DNA from: Acidimicrobiaceae bacterium
GTDB taxonomy: Bacteria; Actinomycetota; Acidimicrobiia; Acidimicrobiales; Poriferisodalaceae
Assembly (NCBI GenBank): GCA_026713105.1
Contig: JAPOPC010000093.1
Span: forward strand, 1 to 52,068
Reading direction: 5' to 3'
DNA length: 52,068 nt
This document shows, in pieces, positions 35,377-44,361 of the stretch. How positions within the stretch are numbered: the stretch's first letter is position 1; the number at the start of each line of letters is the position of its first letter. The notes beneath the pieces are model-generated. The model ran no database searches, had not been told where the DNA came from, and saw only the letters and a program-made list of their open reading frames with translations. Made by a program: the position numbers and the translations under genes.

Positions 35377-36299
35377 GACCGCTCACCGTCGGCGCTGCGC
35401 AGCTCGGGCCGATAGCCCGCTACGAGACGCGGGCCAGCGTGGTCAAGCGCCTGATCGCCCTGCTTCGTCAGGGTGCCGAGCGAGGCTGCGAGGTGGTGGT
35501 GTTCCCCGAATTGGCGCTCACCACCTTCTTTCCCCGATGGTATTTCCCCGACGATTCACCCGAGTTGCTCGCGTACTTCGAGACCGAGATGCCCTCCCCA
35601 GAGACGCAGCCCCTCTTCGACGAAGCCAAGCGACTCGGCATCGGCTTCCACCTGGGGTACGCCGAACTGACCCCGGATGGACACCGCTACAACACCGCCA
35701 TCCTCGTCGACAGCGATGGCACCCTCCTCGCCAAATACCGCAAGGTGCACATTCCCGGGCACGAAGAGCACGAGCCCCAGCGCCCGTTCCAGCATCTCGA
35801 GCGGCGCTACTTCGAGGAGTCCGCCGAGGGCTTCAGCGTGTGGCGGGCATTCGGGGGTGTCATGGGCATCGCGTTGTGCAACGACCGGCGCTGGCCCGAG
35901 ACCTACCGCGTCATGGGCCTCCAAGGCGTCGAGATGATCTTCATCGGCTACAACACGCCGCTGCACTACGCGCCAGACCCGATCCAGGACCCGCTGCAGG
36001 CATTCCACAACCATCTGGTGATGCAGGCAGGCGCCTACCAGAACGGGACCTGGGTGGTCGGCGTCGCCAAGGGCGGCACCGAGGAAGGCGTGGAGTCGCT
36101 GGCGCACTCGGCGGTGATCGCGCCGTCGGGCCAGATCGTCGCCCAGGCAGTCACCGACGGCGATGAGCTGATCACCGCCCAGTGCGATCTCGACTGGTGC
36201 TCGCAGTACAAGGACACCGTGTTCAACTTCGACCGCTACCGCCGGCCCGAGACCTACCAGCTCATCGGCAAGCAGAAGGGCGTCGTCCCGCCACCGTGA
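35373..36299 (+). CDS. N-carbamoyl-D-amino acid hydrolase (nitrilase superfamily)
   Basis: Seen: 308 residues from a GTG at 35373. The Glu-Lys-Cys triad is Glu46 (FPELALTTFF), Lys124 (YRKVHIPG) and Cys169 (IALCNDRRWPE). From recall, the Agrobacterium D-carbamoylase is 304 residues with Glu46, Lys126 and Cys171, and shares FPELALTTFFPRW, NDRRWPET, RPFQHLE and MQAG-YQNG. Reaction: N-carbamoyl-D-amino acid to D-amino acid, CO2 and ammonia. It is translationally coupled to the L-specific M20 enzyme. No classical hydantoinase (dihydropyrimidinase) lies in the window, so the ureido substrate must come from another ring-opening enzyme or from uptake. Confidence 0.94.
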   Translation: MRPLTVGAAQLGPIARYETRASVVKRLIALLRQGAERGCEVVVFPELALTTFFPRWYFPDDSPELLAYFETEMPSPETQPLFDEAKRLGIGFHLGYAELTPDGHRYNTAILVDSDGTLLAKYRKVHIPGHEEHEPQRPFQHLERRYFEESAEGFSVWRAFGGVMGIALCNDRRWPETYRVMGLQGVEMIFIGYNTPLHYAPDPIQDPLQAFHNHLVMQAGAYQNGTWVVGVAKGGTEEGVESLAHSAVIAPSGQIVAQAVTDGDELITAQCDLDWCSQYKDTVFNFDRYRRPETYQLIGKQKGVVPPP

Positions 36300-36380
36300 G
36301 CAGTGGTGCGATTGACTGCGCGGCGGTGCGACAATAGCCAGCGGGGAAGGGACAATGGGGTTCCGGAGACGAGGTATTCG

Positions 36381-39017
36381 ATGACGGCAGAGCACTCGGT
36401 GACGGGGTTCGTGCTGAACGGCTCGCCGGTCACGGTCGCCAGCGACCATGAGCACCTGCTGGCGGCATTGCGAGATGAACTGGGGATCATCTCGCCCAAG
36501 GACGGGTGTGCGCCGTCGGGTCAATGCGGCTGCTGCACGGTGCTGGTAGACGGCAAGGCCCGGGTGGCCTGCCAGACGAGCCTCGAACGCTCGGCGGGCA
36601 CCGAGATCACCACTGTCGAGGGGTTCGACGAAGCCGAGCTGGACGCCATGGCGAACACCTTTGCGGCCCACGGTGCATTGCAATGCGGATTCTGCACGCC
36701 GGGCATCGTGGTGCGGCTGAAGGCTCTGCTAGACCGCAAGGGCTCGGCATTGACACGTGAGGAAGCCAGCCGCCATCTCGGCGGGCACCTCTGCCGCTGC
36801 ACTGGCTACACGAAGATCCTCGATGCGGTGGAATCGCTGGCGGCGGGAGAAGTGCCGGTGGCGCTGCCGCCCAAGGGCATCGGCAGTTCCGGTGTCCGCT
36901 ACGAGGCCCGCGAGCTCACACTGGGCAGCCGCCCTTACATCGACGACATCGTGATCGACTCGTCGATCAGCGGTGTGACAGCCCCGTACGGCATGCTGCA
37001 CGGCGCCCTGCGGTTCGCCGACCATGCCCGTGCCGACGTGCTGTCGATCGACACCAGCGCAGCTCAGGCCATGCCCGGCGTGCAGGCCGTGTTCACCGCC
37101 GCCGACATCCCCGGAGTGCTGCGGGTGGGCCTCATCCACAAGGACTGGCCAGTGATGATCCCCGTCGGCGGGCGAACGTCCTACCTCGGCGACGTGCTGG
37201 CGATCGTCGTTGCCGACAACCGGCCCGCTGCTCGGCGTGCCGCCGAAGCGATCGAGGTGTCCTACGACGTCCTTGAGCCCATGACCGACCCGGTACGGGT
37301 GAAGGACAGCGACATCGACGCTGTGTGGGAGCTCGACGGCAACATCCTGTCGCGCTCGACCTATTCCCGCGGCGACATCGACGCGGCGCTGGCTGCGTCG
37401 GCCCACACGGTGACGGAGACTTTCCAGACCCAACGCATCGAGCACGCGTATCTCGAGCCCGAGTCCACCCTGGCCGTGCCCACGCCTGCCAACGGGCTCC
37501 CTGCGGGACTGCACGTCTACACCGGCGGCCAGGGCATCTGGGATGACCGCAACGACATCGCCGCGGTACTTGCGCTTGACCCGTCGGTCGTCACGACTGA
37601 GCTGGTCTCCAACGGGGGCGCGTTCGGCGGCAAGGAGGACATGTCGAATCAGGCCCACGCGGCGCTGGCGGCGTGGCTGACCGGTCGCCCGGTGCGGATC
37701 ACGTTGTCGCGTGAAGAGTCCTTGCTCATGCACCCCAAGCGGCACCCCATCCGCATGACCTACGAAGTCGGCTGCGACGTCGAGGGCAAGCTCACCGCTG
37801 TGCGGGCGCGCATGTTCGGCGATTCGGGCCCGTATGCGTCAGTGGGCATGAAGGTGCTGGAACGCTCGGCGGGCCACGCCACCGGGCCATACCTGGTGCC
37901 TGCTGTGGACGTCGAGTCGGTTGCGGTGCGCACGAACAACCCGGTGTGCGGCGCCTTCCGAGGCTTCGGCGCGAACCAGGCGCAGTTCGCCATGGAAGGC
38001 GTCATGGACCGGCTGGCCGAAGCGGTGGGCATCAGCGGGTTCGAAATGCGCCAGCGCAACGTGGTGGTGCCCGGGGGAGTGTGGGGACCGGGCCAGATCA
38101 TGGACGACGGCTGCCTCGGGGCCCAGGCCTGCCTCGACGCCGTGCGTGAGCCCTACGAGGCAGCCCGCGCCGCCGGCAAGCCCGTCGGGATCGGACTGGG
38201 ACTGAAGAACTCCGGCCTCGGGAACGGCTTCAAGGAGATCGCCAAGGCGATTGTGCGCTTCTGTGACGACGGCACAGTTGAGATTCGTCACTGCTGGACC
38301 GAGATGGGCCAGGGCGTGCACACCGTTGCGCTGCAGGTCGCCGTGGAGGAACTCGGCGTTGATCCTGAGGCGGTGCGAGTGATCGTGGACTCCACACGCG
38401 AGCTCGGTGCGGGCCAGACCACCGGCAGCCGAGGCACGCTCATGGGCGCAGGCGCGGTGGCCGATGCCTGCCGCGCTGCTCTGGCCGACGGCTGCAAGCC
38501 CGAGGTCGACTACGAAGGCGAGTACCGGGTCGACTGGACCAACTCGCTGTCGGAGGGCTTGGAGAACCCAGTTATCCACTCGACGTTCGGCTACGCCGCC
38601 CAGGTCGTCATTCTCGATCCCGACTCCGGCGACGTAGAGAAGGTCATCGCAGCGCACGATGTCGGCCGGGCCGTGAACCCTGTGCTGTGCGAAGGCCAGA
38701 TCGAAGGCAGCGTGCATATGGGACTCGGCTATGCGCTGAGCGAGGGCTTCCCCGCTGACGCCGATGGTCGGCCGCTCAATTCCACGCTGCGCAGCCTCGC
38801 CATAATCCGGCCCAAGGACATGCCCGACGTCGAGGTGATCCTGGTGGAGTCGCCGCAGCCAGGCGCTCCTTACGGCATCAAAGGCGTCGGCGAGATCGGG
38901 CTCGTGCCGACGGCGGGAGCGGTCGCAGCGGCCCTGCGGGAGTACGAAGACGAATGGCACAACGAGCTGCCGATGCGCAACCCCTCGAACCGCGAGCGGG
39001 CCGACGCCTGGGTATAG
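36381..39017 (+). CDS. Fused 2Fe-2S/molybdopterin hydroxylase without FAD domain (XdhD/MOP-type)
   Basis: Seen: 878 residues. Residues 1-150 carry both 2Fe-2S sites (Cys43, 49, 52, 64 and Cys102, 105, 138, 140). The rest is the molybdopterin chain with NGGAFGGKED, CGAFRGFG and the C-terminal IKGVGEIGLVP active-site Glu. No FAD domain and no FAD-subunit gene are adjacent. Known (recall): the same layout occurs in E. coli XdhD (about 956 residues) and Desulfovibrio aldehyde oxidoreductase (907). Start ATG 36381 follows GGAGACGAGG. Inferred: it hydroxylates a purine-like or other N-heterocycle in the carbamoylase cluster, passing electrons to an unlinked acceptor, possibly the FAD subunit at 15902. 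Confidence 0.92.
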   Translation: MTAEHSVTGFVLNGSPVTVASDHEHLLAALRDELGIISPKDGCAPSGQCGCCTVLVDGKARVACQTSLERSAGTEITTVEGFDEAELDAMANTFAAHGALQCGFCTPGIVVRLKALLDRKGSALTREEASRHLGGHLCRCTGYTKILDAVESLAAGEVPVALPPKGIGSSGVRYEARELTLGSRPYIDDIVIDSSISGVTAPYGMLHGALRFADHARADVLSIDTSAAQAMPGVQAVFTAADIPGVLRVGLIHKDWPVMIPVGGRTSYLGDVLAIVVADNRPAARRAAEAIEVSYDVLEPMTDPVRVKDSDIDAVWELDGNILSRSTYSRGDIDAALAASAHTVTETFQTQRIEHAYLEPESTLAVPTPANGLPAGLHVYTGGQGIWDDRNDIAAVLALDPSVVTTELVSNGGAFGGKEDMSNQAHAALAAWLTGRPVRITLSREESLLMHPKRHPIRMTYEVGCDVEGKLTAVRARMFGDSGPYASVGMKVLERSAGHATGPYLVPAVDVESVAVRTNNPVCGAFRGFGANQAQFAMEGVMDRLAEAVGISGFEMRQRNVVVPGGVWGPGQIMDDGCLGAQACLDAVREPYEAARAAGKPVGIGLGLKNSGLGNGFKEIAKAIVRFCDDGTVEIRHCWTEMGQGVHTVALQVAVEELGVDPEAVRVIVDSTRELGAGQTTGSRGTLMGAGAVADACRAALADGCKPEVDYEGEYRVDWTNSLSEGLENPVIHSTFGYAAQVVILDPDSGDVEKVIAAHDVGRAVNPVLCEGQIEGSVHMGLGYALSEGFPADADGRPLNSTLRSLAIIRPKDMPDVEVILVESPQPGAPYGIKGVGEIGLVPTAGAVAAALREYEDEWHNELPMRNPSNRERADAWV

Positions 39018-39083
39018 CTCGACACAAGCAAGGCTGAGCCGGTCATCACGCCCGGTGGCGGCGCGGGTGGCAGAGTGCAGGCC

Positions 39084-40019
39084 ATGACATCACCTGGTTC
39101 AGTCACGTTCGGCCTGCTGTTGCCGTCACGGGAGCTTGCGATGTACGCCCCCCATGACGGTGATCCCCGCCGGCTTGTCGACCTAGCGGTGCAGGCCGAG
39201 GAACTCGGTTTCGCTGCTGCATGGATCGGCGACTCGCTGCTGGCCAAGCCGCGGGCCGAACCGCTCTCGGTGCTCGCTGCTGTTGCAGCTGCAACCGAGC
39301 GCATCGACATCGGCACAGCGGTGCTGCTCGCGTCGATGCGAAATGCGACGCAGCTCGCCCAGCAGGCCGCCACCGTCGATGCGCTGTCTGGAGGCCGGCT
39401 CATCCTGGGTGTCGGCGCAGGCCCACCCGCACCCGATGTCAACGCCGACTTCGACCTCGTCGGCGGCGACTTCGATCGGCGGGGCACCCAGCTCATGCAG
39501 ATCGTGCACGATGCCCGCGAACTCTGGCAGGCCGATGGCACTCCAACGGCGCAGCGGCTTCAGCCAGTGTGCGTGACTGAGGGCGGTCCCCGCCTGTGGT
39601 TGGGCGGCTCGGGGCCTCGTGGGCTCGAGCGGGCCGGCCGGCACTTCGACGGCTGGTTCCCGACCGCTCCCGCGGTGGATGCGTTCGCCGAACAGCTCGT
39701 GACGATGCGTGCTCACGCAGCCGACGCAGGACGAGACCCGGCCTTGATCACCGCGGCGGCCTACCTGACCGTCAACATCGGCGATCCCGACACCGCCGCT
39801 GCTGAAGTTGACGAGCACTCCAAGCTCTATTACGGCGCCCCCGCAGAGGTGGTGCGCCGGCTCCTGGGCACGTATTCGGGGACGCAGGCGCAGGTGGCAG
39901 CATGGCTGCAGAGCTACATCGATGCCGGTTGCGAGCACATCAGTATCCGCCTGGCATCATCCGACGTCGACACCCAGCTCGACCGCCTCGTCGAATTGCT
40001 CCCCGAGCTGCGCAGCTGA
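39084..40019 (+). CDS. F420/flavin-dependent LLM-class oxidoreductase
   Basis: Seen: 311 residues. VTFGLLLPSRE is strand one, LGFAAAWIGDSLLAKPR strand two, and GGRLILGVGAGPPAPDVNADF the phosphate turn, with a helical C-terminus ending DTQLDRLVELLPEL. It is a standard LLM barrel. ATG 39084 is chosen over a GTG three codons earlier because it begins the natural MTSPGSVTFG. It lies between the molybdenum hydroxylase and the amidohydrolase. Known LLM members include RutA, which opens the uracil ring, so an oxidative ring-opening role is possible here. That is a guess from context only. Confidence 0.85.
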   Translation: MTSPGSVTFGLLLPSRELAMYAPHDGDPRRLVDLAVQAEELGFAAAWIGDSLLAKPRAEPLSVLAAVAAATERIDIGTAVLLASMRNATQLAQQAATVDALSGGRLILGVGAGPPAPDVNADFDLVGGDFDRRGTQLMQIVHDARELWQADGTPTAQRLQPVCVTEGGPRLWLGGSGPRGLERAGRHFDGWFPTAPAVDAFAEQLVTMRAHAADAGRDPALITAAAYLTVNIGDPDTAAAEVDEHSKLYYGAPAEVVRRLLGTYSGTQAQVAAWLQSYIDAGCEHISIRLASSDVDTQLDRLVELLPELRS

Positions 40020-40078
40020 CGGCGCTGGCACGCCCAGGCGACCCAGAAGGCCTCAGCACCGGGATTACGCTCGCAGCC

Positions 40079-41128
40079 GTGAGTGAGGGGGGTGCGTCAA
40101 CGCCTGGCCTGGTGTGCTCGCACCATCACCTGTACTCGGCGTTGGCGAGGGGAATGCCTCCGCCGCCGCGCACGCCAGGCGGCTTCGCTGAGATCCTCGA
40201 GCTGGTGTGGTGGCGCCTCGACCGAGCGCTCGATCTCGAGATGCTGGAGTGGTCGGCGAAACTCGGCGCGCTCGAAGCGCTGGAGTCCGGCTGCACTGCG
40301 ATCGTTGACCACCACGAATCGCCCAATGCCATCGAAGGCTCGCTCGATGTCATCGCAGCGGCCTGCGCCGAGGTCGGAGTGCGCATCAGCTGCTGCTACG
40401 GCGTCACCGACCGTCACGGCGTCGATGGGGCGCGGCGCGGCCTCGCGGAGAACGATCGCTTCCTCGCCGCTGGGGGTCGGGGATACGTCGGCGTACACGC
40501 GTCGTTCACCTGCACCAACGACACCCTGGCTGCTGCGGCGGACCTCGCCCGCCGCCACGACGTCGGCGTCCACATCCACGTTGCCGAAGGCCCGCCAGAC
40601 GCCGACGCTGCTCAACGGCTGGCCGGACTCAGCGACGAGCGTTGGCTGCTCATCCATGGTGTCCACCTACCGACCGTGCACGGTCTTGAGGGCACGATCG
40701 TGCACAACCCTCGGTCCAACATGAATAACGCAGTCGGCTATGCCAACCCCGTCAGGTTCGCCGACGTGAACCCCATCGCCTTAGGCACGGACGGGATCGG
40801 TGCCGACATGCTCGACGAGTTCCGTGTCGCGTACGCACGCTTGCGCGAGCACGACGTAACGGCGGGTCCGGATGCGCCGTGGGAGTGGCTCGCGCACGGG
40901 TGGGCGCTCATGCCAGAGGCCCGTAACGACAACGTGCGCTGGTCCTACCCGAGCGACGACCCTTGGCATCTCGCCTACACACCCGGCGTCCACGCGCTTG
41001 ACGTCACGATTGACGGCGATCAGGTGCTGGCAAACGGCGTCGCTACACGTATCGATCCTGTCGAAGTGCGGGCCAAGGCCTCAGAGCAAGCCCAACGGCT
41101 CTTCGCTGCGCTCGACGAACTTGACTGA
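40079..41128 (+). CDS. SsnA/ATZ-like amidohydrolase, N-terminally shortened
   Basis: Seen: about 349 residues if started at GTG 40079. The first metal site PGLVCSHHHLYSALARGM comes only about 9 residues from the start; IVDHHESPNAIEG, HIHVAEG, LLIHGVHL and ALGTDGIGADM supply the later metal ligands. Known: relatives such as SsnA and aminohydrolases have about 60 residues before the HxH forming half of a beta-sandwich, which is missing here. The C-terminal beta part (VTIDGDQVLANG) is present. Ribosome site evidence is poor, and earlier in-frame starts overlap the LLM gene. Inferred: deaminates or opens a ring in the cluster. It could be a start error or a real minimal form. Confidence 0.75.
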   Translation: MSEGGASTPGLVCSHHHLYSALARGMPPPPRTPGGFAEILELVWWRLDRALDLEMLEWSAKLGALEALESGCTAIVDHHESPNAIEGSLDVIAAACAEVGVRISCCYGVTDRHGVDGARRGLAENDRFLAAGGRGYVGVHASFTCTNDTLAAAADLARRHDVGVHIHVAEGPPDADAAQRLAGLSDERWLLIHGVHLPTVHGLEGTIVHNPRSNMNNAVGYANPVRFADVNPIALGTDGIGADMLDEFRVAYARLREHDVTAGPDAPWEWLAHGWALMPEARNDNVRWSYPSDDPWHLAYTPGVHALDVTIDGDQVLANGVATRIDPVEVRAKASEQAQRLFAALDELD

Positions 41129-41152
41129 GACTTTGGACTAGGGAGACCGACG

Positions 41153-42319
41153 ATGGCTGCACTGGTGACTCGCAACCCGCTGTACGACGGGCGCGACTGG
41201 CCTGCCGCCCCGACTGAGGTGCGGGCATTTCATCGCCGGCTGCCTGCGTACGCGCCCACGCTGGTCATCGACGCACCCCGGCTCGCAGGGAGCCTCGGCG
41301 TCGGGCGAGTCCTCGTGAAGGCCGAGACCCAGCGGATGGGGCTGCCCTCATTCAAGATCCTCGGTGCGTCGTGGGCCTCGTACCGCGCCATCTGCGAGCA
41401 CCTCGACGGCGAGCCGCCGCCGTGGGCAAACATCAACGCCTTGGCGGCCAGCCTGGCCCATCTGCGACCTATGACCTTGGCGGCCGCGACCGACGGGAAC
41501 CACGGCCGGGCCGTCGCCTTCATGGCTCGGCTCCTGGGCTTCGATGCCCACATCCTCGTGCCCGATGGCACCTCGGACGCTCGCATCGCGGCCATCCAGG
41601 GCGAGAGCGCCACGGTGACCGTCGTGGACGGCACCTACGACGACGCCATCGAGCAGAGCGCCGGGATGGCCAGTGACCGCTGCCTGGTGGTGTCAGACAC
41701 TTCATGGCCCGGCTACGAGACCATCCCCGCCAACGTCGCCGAGGGCTACACCACGATCTTCGCCGAAGTAGACGATGCGCTCGCTGCGAACGGCATCGGC
41801 CAGCCAGATCTCGTGGCGGTCCCCGTCGGCGTCGGAGCGTTCATGGCCGCTGCGGTCACCCACTACCGCAGCGGCGAGCACCGGCCTGTGCTGGTTTCGG
41901 TCGAGCCCGACGACGCCAACTGCGTTCAGGCTTCGACGATGGCAGGGGAGATCACCGAGACACCGGGGCCGCACCGCTCGATCATGGTCGGGCTGAACTG
42001 CGGGGTGCCCTCGCCGCTGGCTTGGCCGATGATGGCCAGCGGCGTCGACTGGTGCGTCTCAGTCGACAGCTACGCCGCCGGCCGGGCTATGGCCGATCTC
42101 GCCGGAGCGCAGGTGGTCGCGGGCGAAACCGGCAGCGCATCGCTCGCGGGCCTGCGGGCGCTGCTGGCTGACGAACAGGGCCGCGATGCGCTCGACGACC
42201 TGGCGAATGCCACGGTGCTCGTCATGGTTACCGAGGGTGCCACCGACCCGCCCAACTACGAACGAATCGTCGGCCGGCCCCACACCGAGGTCGGCCGGGT
42301 GCTCACCGCTGTGCGGTGA
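41153..42319 (+). CDS. Diaminopropionate ammonia-lyase-like PLP enzyme
   Basis: Seen: 388 residues of fold-type II. The PLP lysine is Lys68 in GLPSFKILGASWA, and ATDGNHGRAVAFMAR is the substrate loop near 110. YDDAIEQSAGMA, DTSWPGYETIP and GYTTIFAEVDDAL match, from recall, diaminopropionate ammonia-lyase (YgeX/DpaL) closely; the C-terminal VMVTEGATDPPNY also fits. Known: it converts 2,3-diaminopropionate to pyruvate and two ammonia. In E. coli it lies in the same island as ssnA and xdhD. The ATG at 41153 follows a GGGAG site, 24 nt after the amidohydrolase. Inferred: it releases ammonia from the amino acid end product of the cluster. Confidence 0.87.
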   Translation: MAALVTRNPLYDGRDWPAAPTEVRAFHRRLPAYAPTLVIDAPRLAGSLGVGRVLVKAETQRMGLPSFKILGASWASYRAICEHLDGEPPPWANINALAASLAHLRPMTLAAATDGNHGRAVAFMARLLGFDAHILVPDGTSDARIAAIQGESATVTVVDGTYDDAIEQSAGMASDRCLVVSDTSWPGYETIPANVAEGYTTIFAEVDDALAANGIGQPDLVAVPVGVGAFMAAAVTHYRSGEHRPVLVSVEPDDANCVQASTMAGEITETPGPHRSIMVGLNCGVPSPLAWPMMASGVDWCVSVDSYAAGRAMADLAGAQVVAGETGSASLAGLRALLADEQGRDALDDLANATVLVMVTEGATDPPNYERIVGRPHTEVGRVLTAVR

Positions 42320-42392
42320 GGTTGATCGGGCACAGTCTGACCGCAGTACGTTGAGCGACGACTCGACGCTCGCAACCAGGGAGAAGCACATC

Positions 42393-43169
42393 ATGCCGCT
42401 CGACCAAGCGAACTACCACGCAATGCTCATCGACAAACGCGACAACGGCGTCGCTGTCGTCACGCTTAACCGCCCAGAGCGACTTAATGCCATCAACGGG
42501 CAGATGCATCACGAGATGGCGACGTTCACGCGCGATGCGCAGACCGACGACGACGTGAAAGTCGTCGTGCTCGCCGGCTCAGGGCGTGCCTTCTGCGCCG
42601 GCGGCGACTTCAGCGACACGGGCGGGCCGGCGGTCAGCTTCGAAGAGGCACGCCAGATCGTCGACCACCTGCTCGAGTTGCGCAAGCCGATCATCGCCGC
42701 AGTGCAGGGATACGCCATGGGCCTCGGCGCCAACATCTCCCTGCTGTGCGACGTCGTCGTGGCGGGGCACAGCTCAGTGTTCGCTGACACGCACGTCAAC
42801 ATGGGCATCGGTGCCGGCGACGGGGGCCAAGTCATCTGGCCGCTGCTCATGGGTGTGAACCGGGCGAAATGGCACCTGATGACCGGCGAACGGGTCACCG
42901 GTCAGATGCTCTATGACATGGGGCTCGTCAACTTCCTGGTCGACGACGATGCCCTTCTCGATACTGCGCTCGCGAAGGCAGCGCAGCTCGCCGCAGGACC
43001 GCAGAAGGCCATCAGCGCCTCCAAGGTGCCGATCAACAATTGGATCCGGCAGATGTCGGCGCAGATCCTGCCGCTGTCGCTCAGCCTCGAAGGCGAGACG
43101 TTCCACAGCAACGACGCCCGCGAAGCGCAAAGGGCGTTCGTGGAAAAGCGCGCCCCGAATTTCGACTAA
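42393..43169 (+). CDS. Crotonase-family protein (enoyl-CoA hydratase-like) lacking both hydratase glutamates
   Basis: Seen: 258 residues with crotonase oxyanion-hole segments LAGSGRAFCAGGDFS and GYAMGLGANISLLCD. The two glutamates of classical enoyl-CoA hydratase are absent: FADTHVNMG has His where FAQPEILIG has Glu, and NRAKWHLMTG has Trp where the second Glu would be. Known: crotonases without these residues do isomerisation, decarboxylation, hydrolysis or ring cleavage on acyl-CoAs. ATG 42393 follows AGGGAGAAG; upstream frame belongs to the previous gene's shadow. It lies between the ammonia-lyase and the importer. Reaction not assignable. Confidence 0.87.
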   Translation: MPLDQANYHAMLIDKRDNGVAVVTLNRPERLNAINGQMHHEMATFTRDAQTDDDVKVVVLAGSGRAFCAGGDFSDTGGPAVSFEEARQIVDHLLELRKPIIAAVQGYAMGLGANISLLCDVVVAGHSSVFADTHVNMGIGAGDGGQVIWPLLMGVNRAKWHLMTGERVTGQMLYDMGLVNFLVDDDALLDTALAKAAQLAAGPQKAISASKVPINNWIRQMSAQILPLSLSLEGETFHSNDAREAQRAFVEKRAPNFD

Positions 43170-43212
43170 CCACTAACGAGGCACGGACTGCAGCGACGCC
43201 GAAAGGGGGGGC

Positions 43213-44361
43213 ATGGCGCTGGGATCTCTCACGGGCGACGACGAAGGCGCGACGCCAGACGTCCCTGTCGGCCGGCTCGCCCGGCTGCTGCGTCCGTTCG
43301 TTGGTGTCGCCGTTCCGGCGTTTGCAGCAATCGCAGCGCTGATCGTGGGCGCAGTGATGCTGCTCACATTCGGCGCCAACCCGCTTGTCGCCTACGGCGA
43401 ACTCGTCACGGGCGCGTTCGGCAGTGCCGACAACCTCGCCGACACTGCGGTGCGGGCGATGCCGCTCGCACTGGTGGGCGTCGGCATCTGCATCGCTTTC
43501 CGCACCGACGTCATCAACATCGGCGGAGAGGGACAGATCATCCTGGGTGCCATCGCGGCCACCGTGACGTCGATGGCCTTCGACGACGTGCCGCGCGTCC
43601 TGCTGGTGCCGATGGTGGTCGTCGCCGGCGCGATCGGCGGCGGGTTCTGGGGCGCGATCCCCGGTGCGCTCAAGGCCTACGCAGGCGTCAACGAGATCCT
43701 CTCGACGATCATGATGAACATCGTCGCGGCGCACTTGCTGAGCTTCCTGCTGCAGGACCTGCTCATCGAACCCGGCGCCATCAAGATCCAGCAGACCCGC
43801 CGCCTCAGCGAGAACGCCGACCTGCCGCTGCTGCCCGGCGGAACCCGGCTCCACATCGGCGTGCTGATCGCCATCTTGGTCGCGGTGCTGGGTTACCTGC
43901 TGCTGTTCCGCAGCGCACTCGGCATGCGGCTGCGGTCGGTGGGCCATAACCCCGACGCTTCCCAGTACGCAGGCATGGCGGTGAAGAAAAGCATCACCCA
44001 GGCGCTCGCATTCAGCGGGGCCTGCTGCGGTATCGCCGGCGCAGTGCTGGTGTTCGGCAGCGAATCCCATCGCTTGATCGGTGAGGGCGGCGCGGCAGCC
44101 TTCACCCAGAACGCCGGCTTCAACGGCATCGTGGCGGCGCTGTTCGGCGCGCTGCATCCGATCTTCACCGTGCCCGCCTCGTTCCTGTTCGGCGGCATGC
44201 TCACCGGCGGCAGCGACATGCAACGAGCCACACAGGTTCCCGCGGCACTGGTGGTCTCGCTCAATGGCGTCGTGGTGGTGTTTGTGGTCGGCAGCCTGCG
44301 GTTGCGTGACCGGCTGCGCACCTGGGCGGGCGGGATCGCAAGCTACGGGGGCCGGGCGTGA
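43213..44361 (+). CDS. ABC transporter permease, BMP/nucleoside type (NupP/YufP-like)
   Basis: Seen: 382 residues with about eight to ten hydrophobic segments. FRTDVINIGGEGQIILGAIAA and YAGVNEILSTIMMNIVAA are the hallmark loops of branched-chain/BMP-type permeases for nucleosides and related compounds. A cytosolic N-terminal stretch (1-27) precedes the first helix. Known: it forms the heterodimeric pore of a nucleoside/purine importer with the second permease. The start is ATG 43213 after AAAGGGGGGGC; the next permease starts on its stop (ATGA/GTGA type overlap, 4 nt). It is 43 nt downstream of the crotonase, so probably in the same operon as the catabolic genes. Confidence 0.92.
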   Translation: MALGSLTGDDEGATPDVPVGRLARLLRPFVGVAVPAFAAIAALIVGAVMLLTFGANPLVAYGELVTGAFGSADNLADTAVRAMPLALVGVGICIAFRTDVINIGGEGQIILGAIAATVTSMAFDDVPRVLLVPMVVVAGAIGGGFWGAIPGALKAYAGVNEILSTIMMNIVAAHLLSFLLQDLLIEPGAIKIQQTRRLSENADLPLLPGGTRLHIGVLIAILVAVLGYLLLFRSALGMRLRSVGHNPDASQYAGMAVKKSITQALAFSGACCGIAGAVLVFGSESHRLIGEGGAAAFTQNAGFNGIVAALFGALHPIFTVPASFLFGGMLTGGSDMQRATQVPAALVVSLNGVVVVFVVGSLRLRDRLRTWAGGIASYGGRA

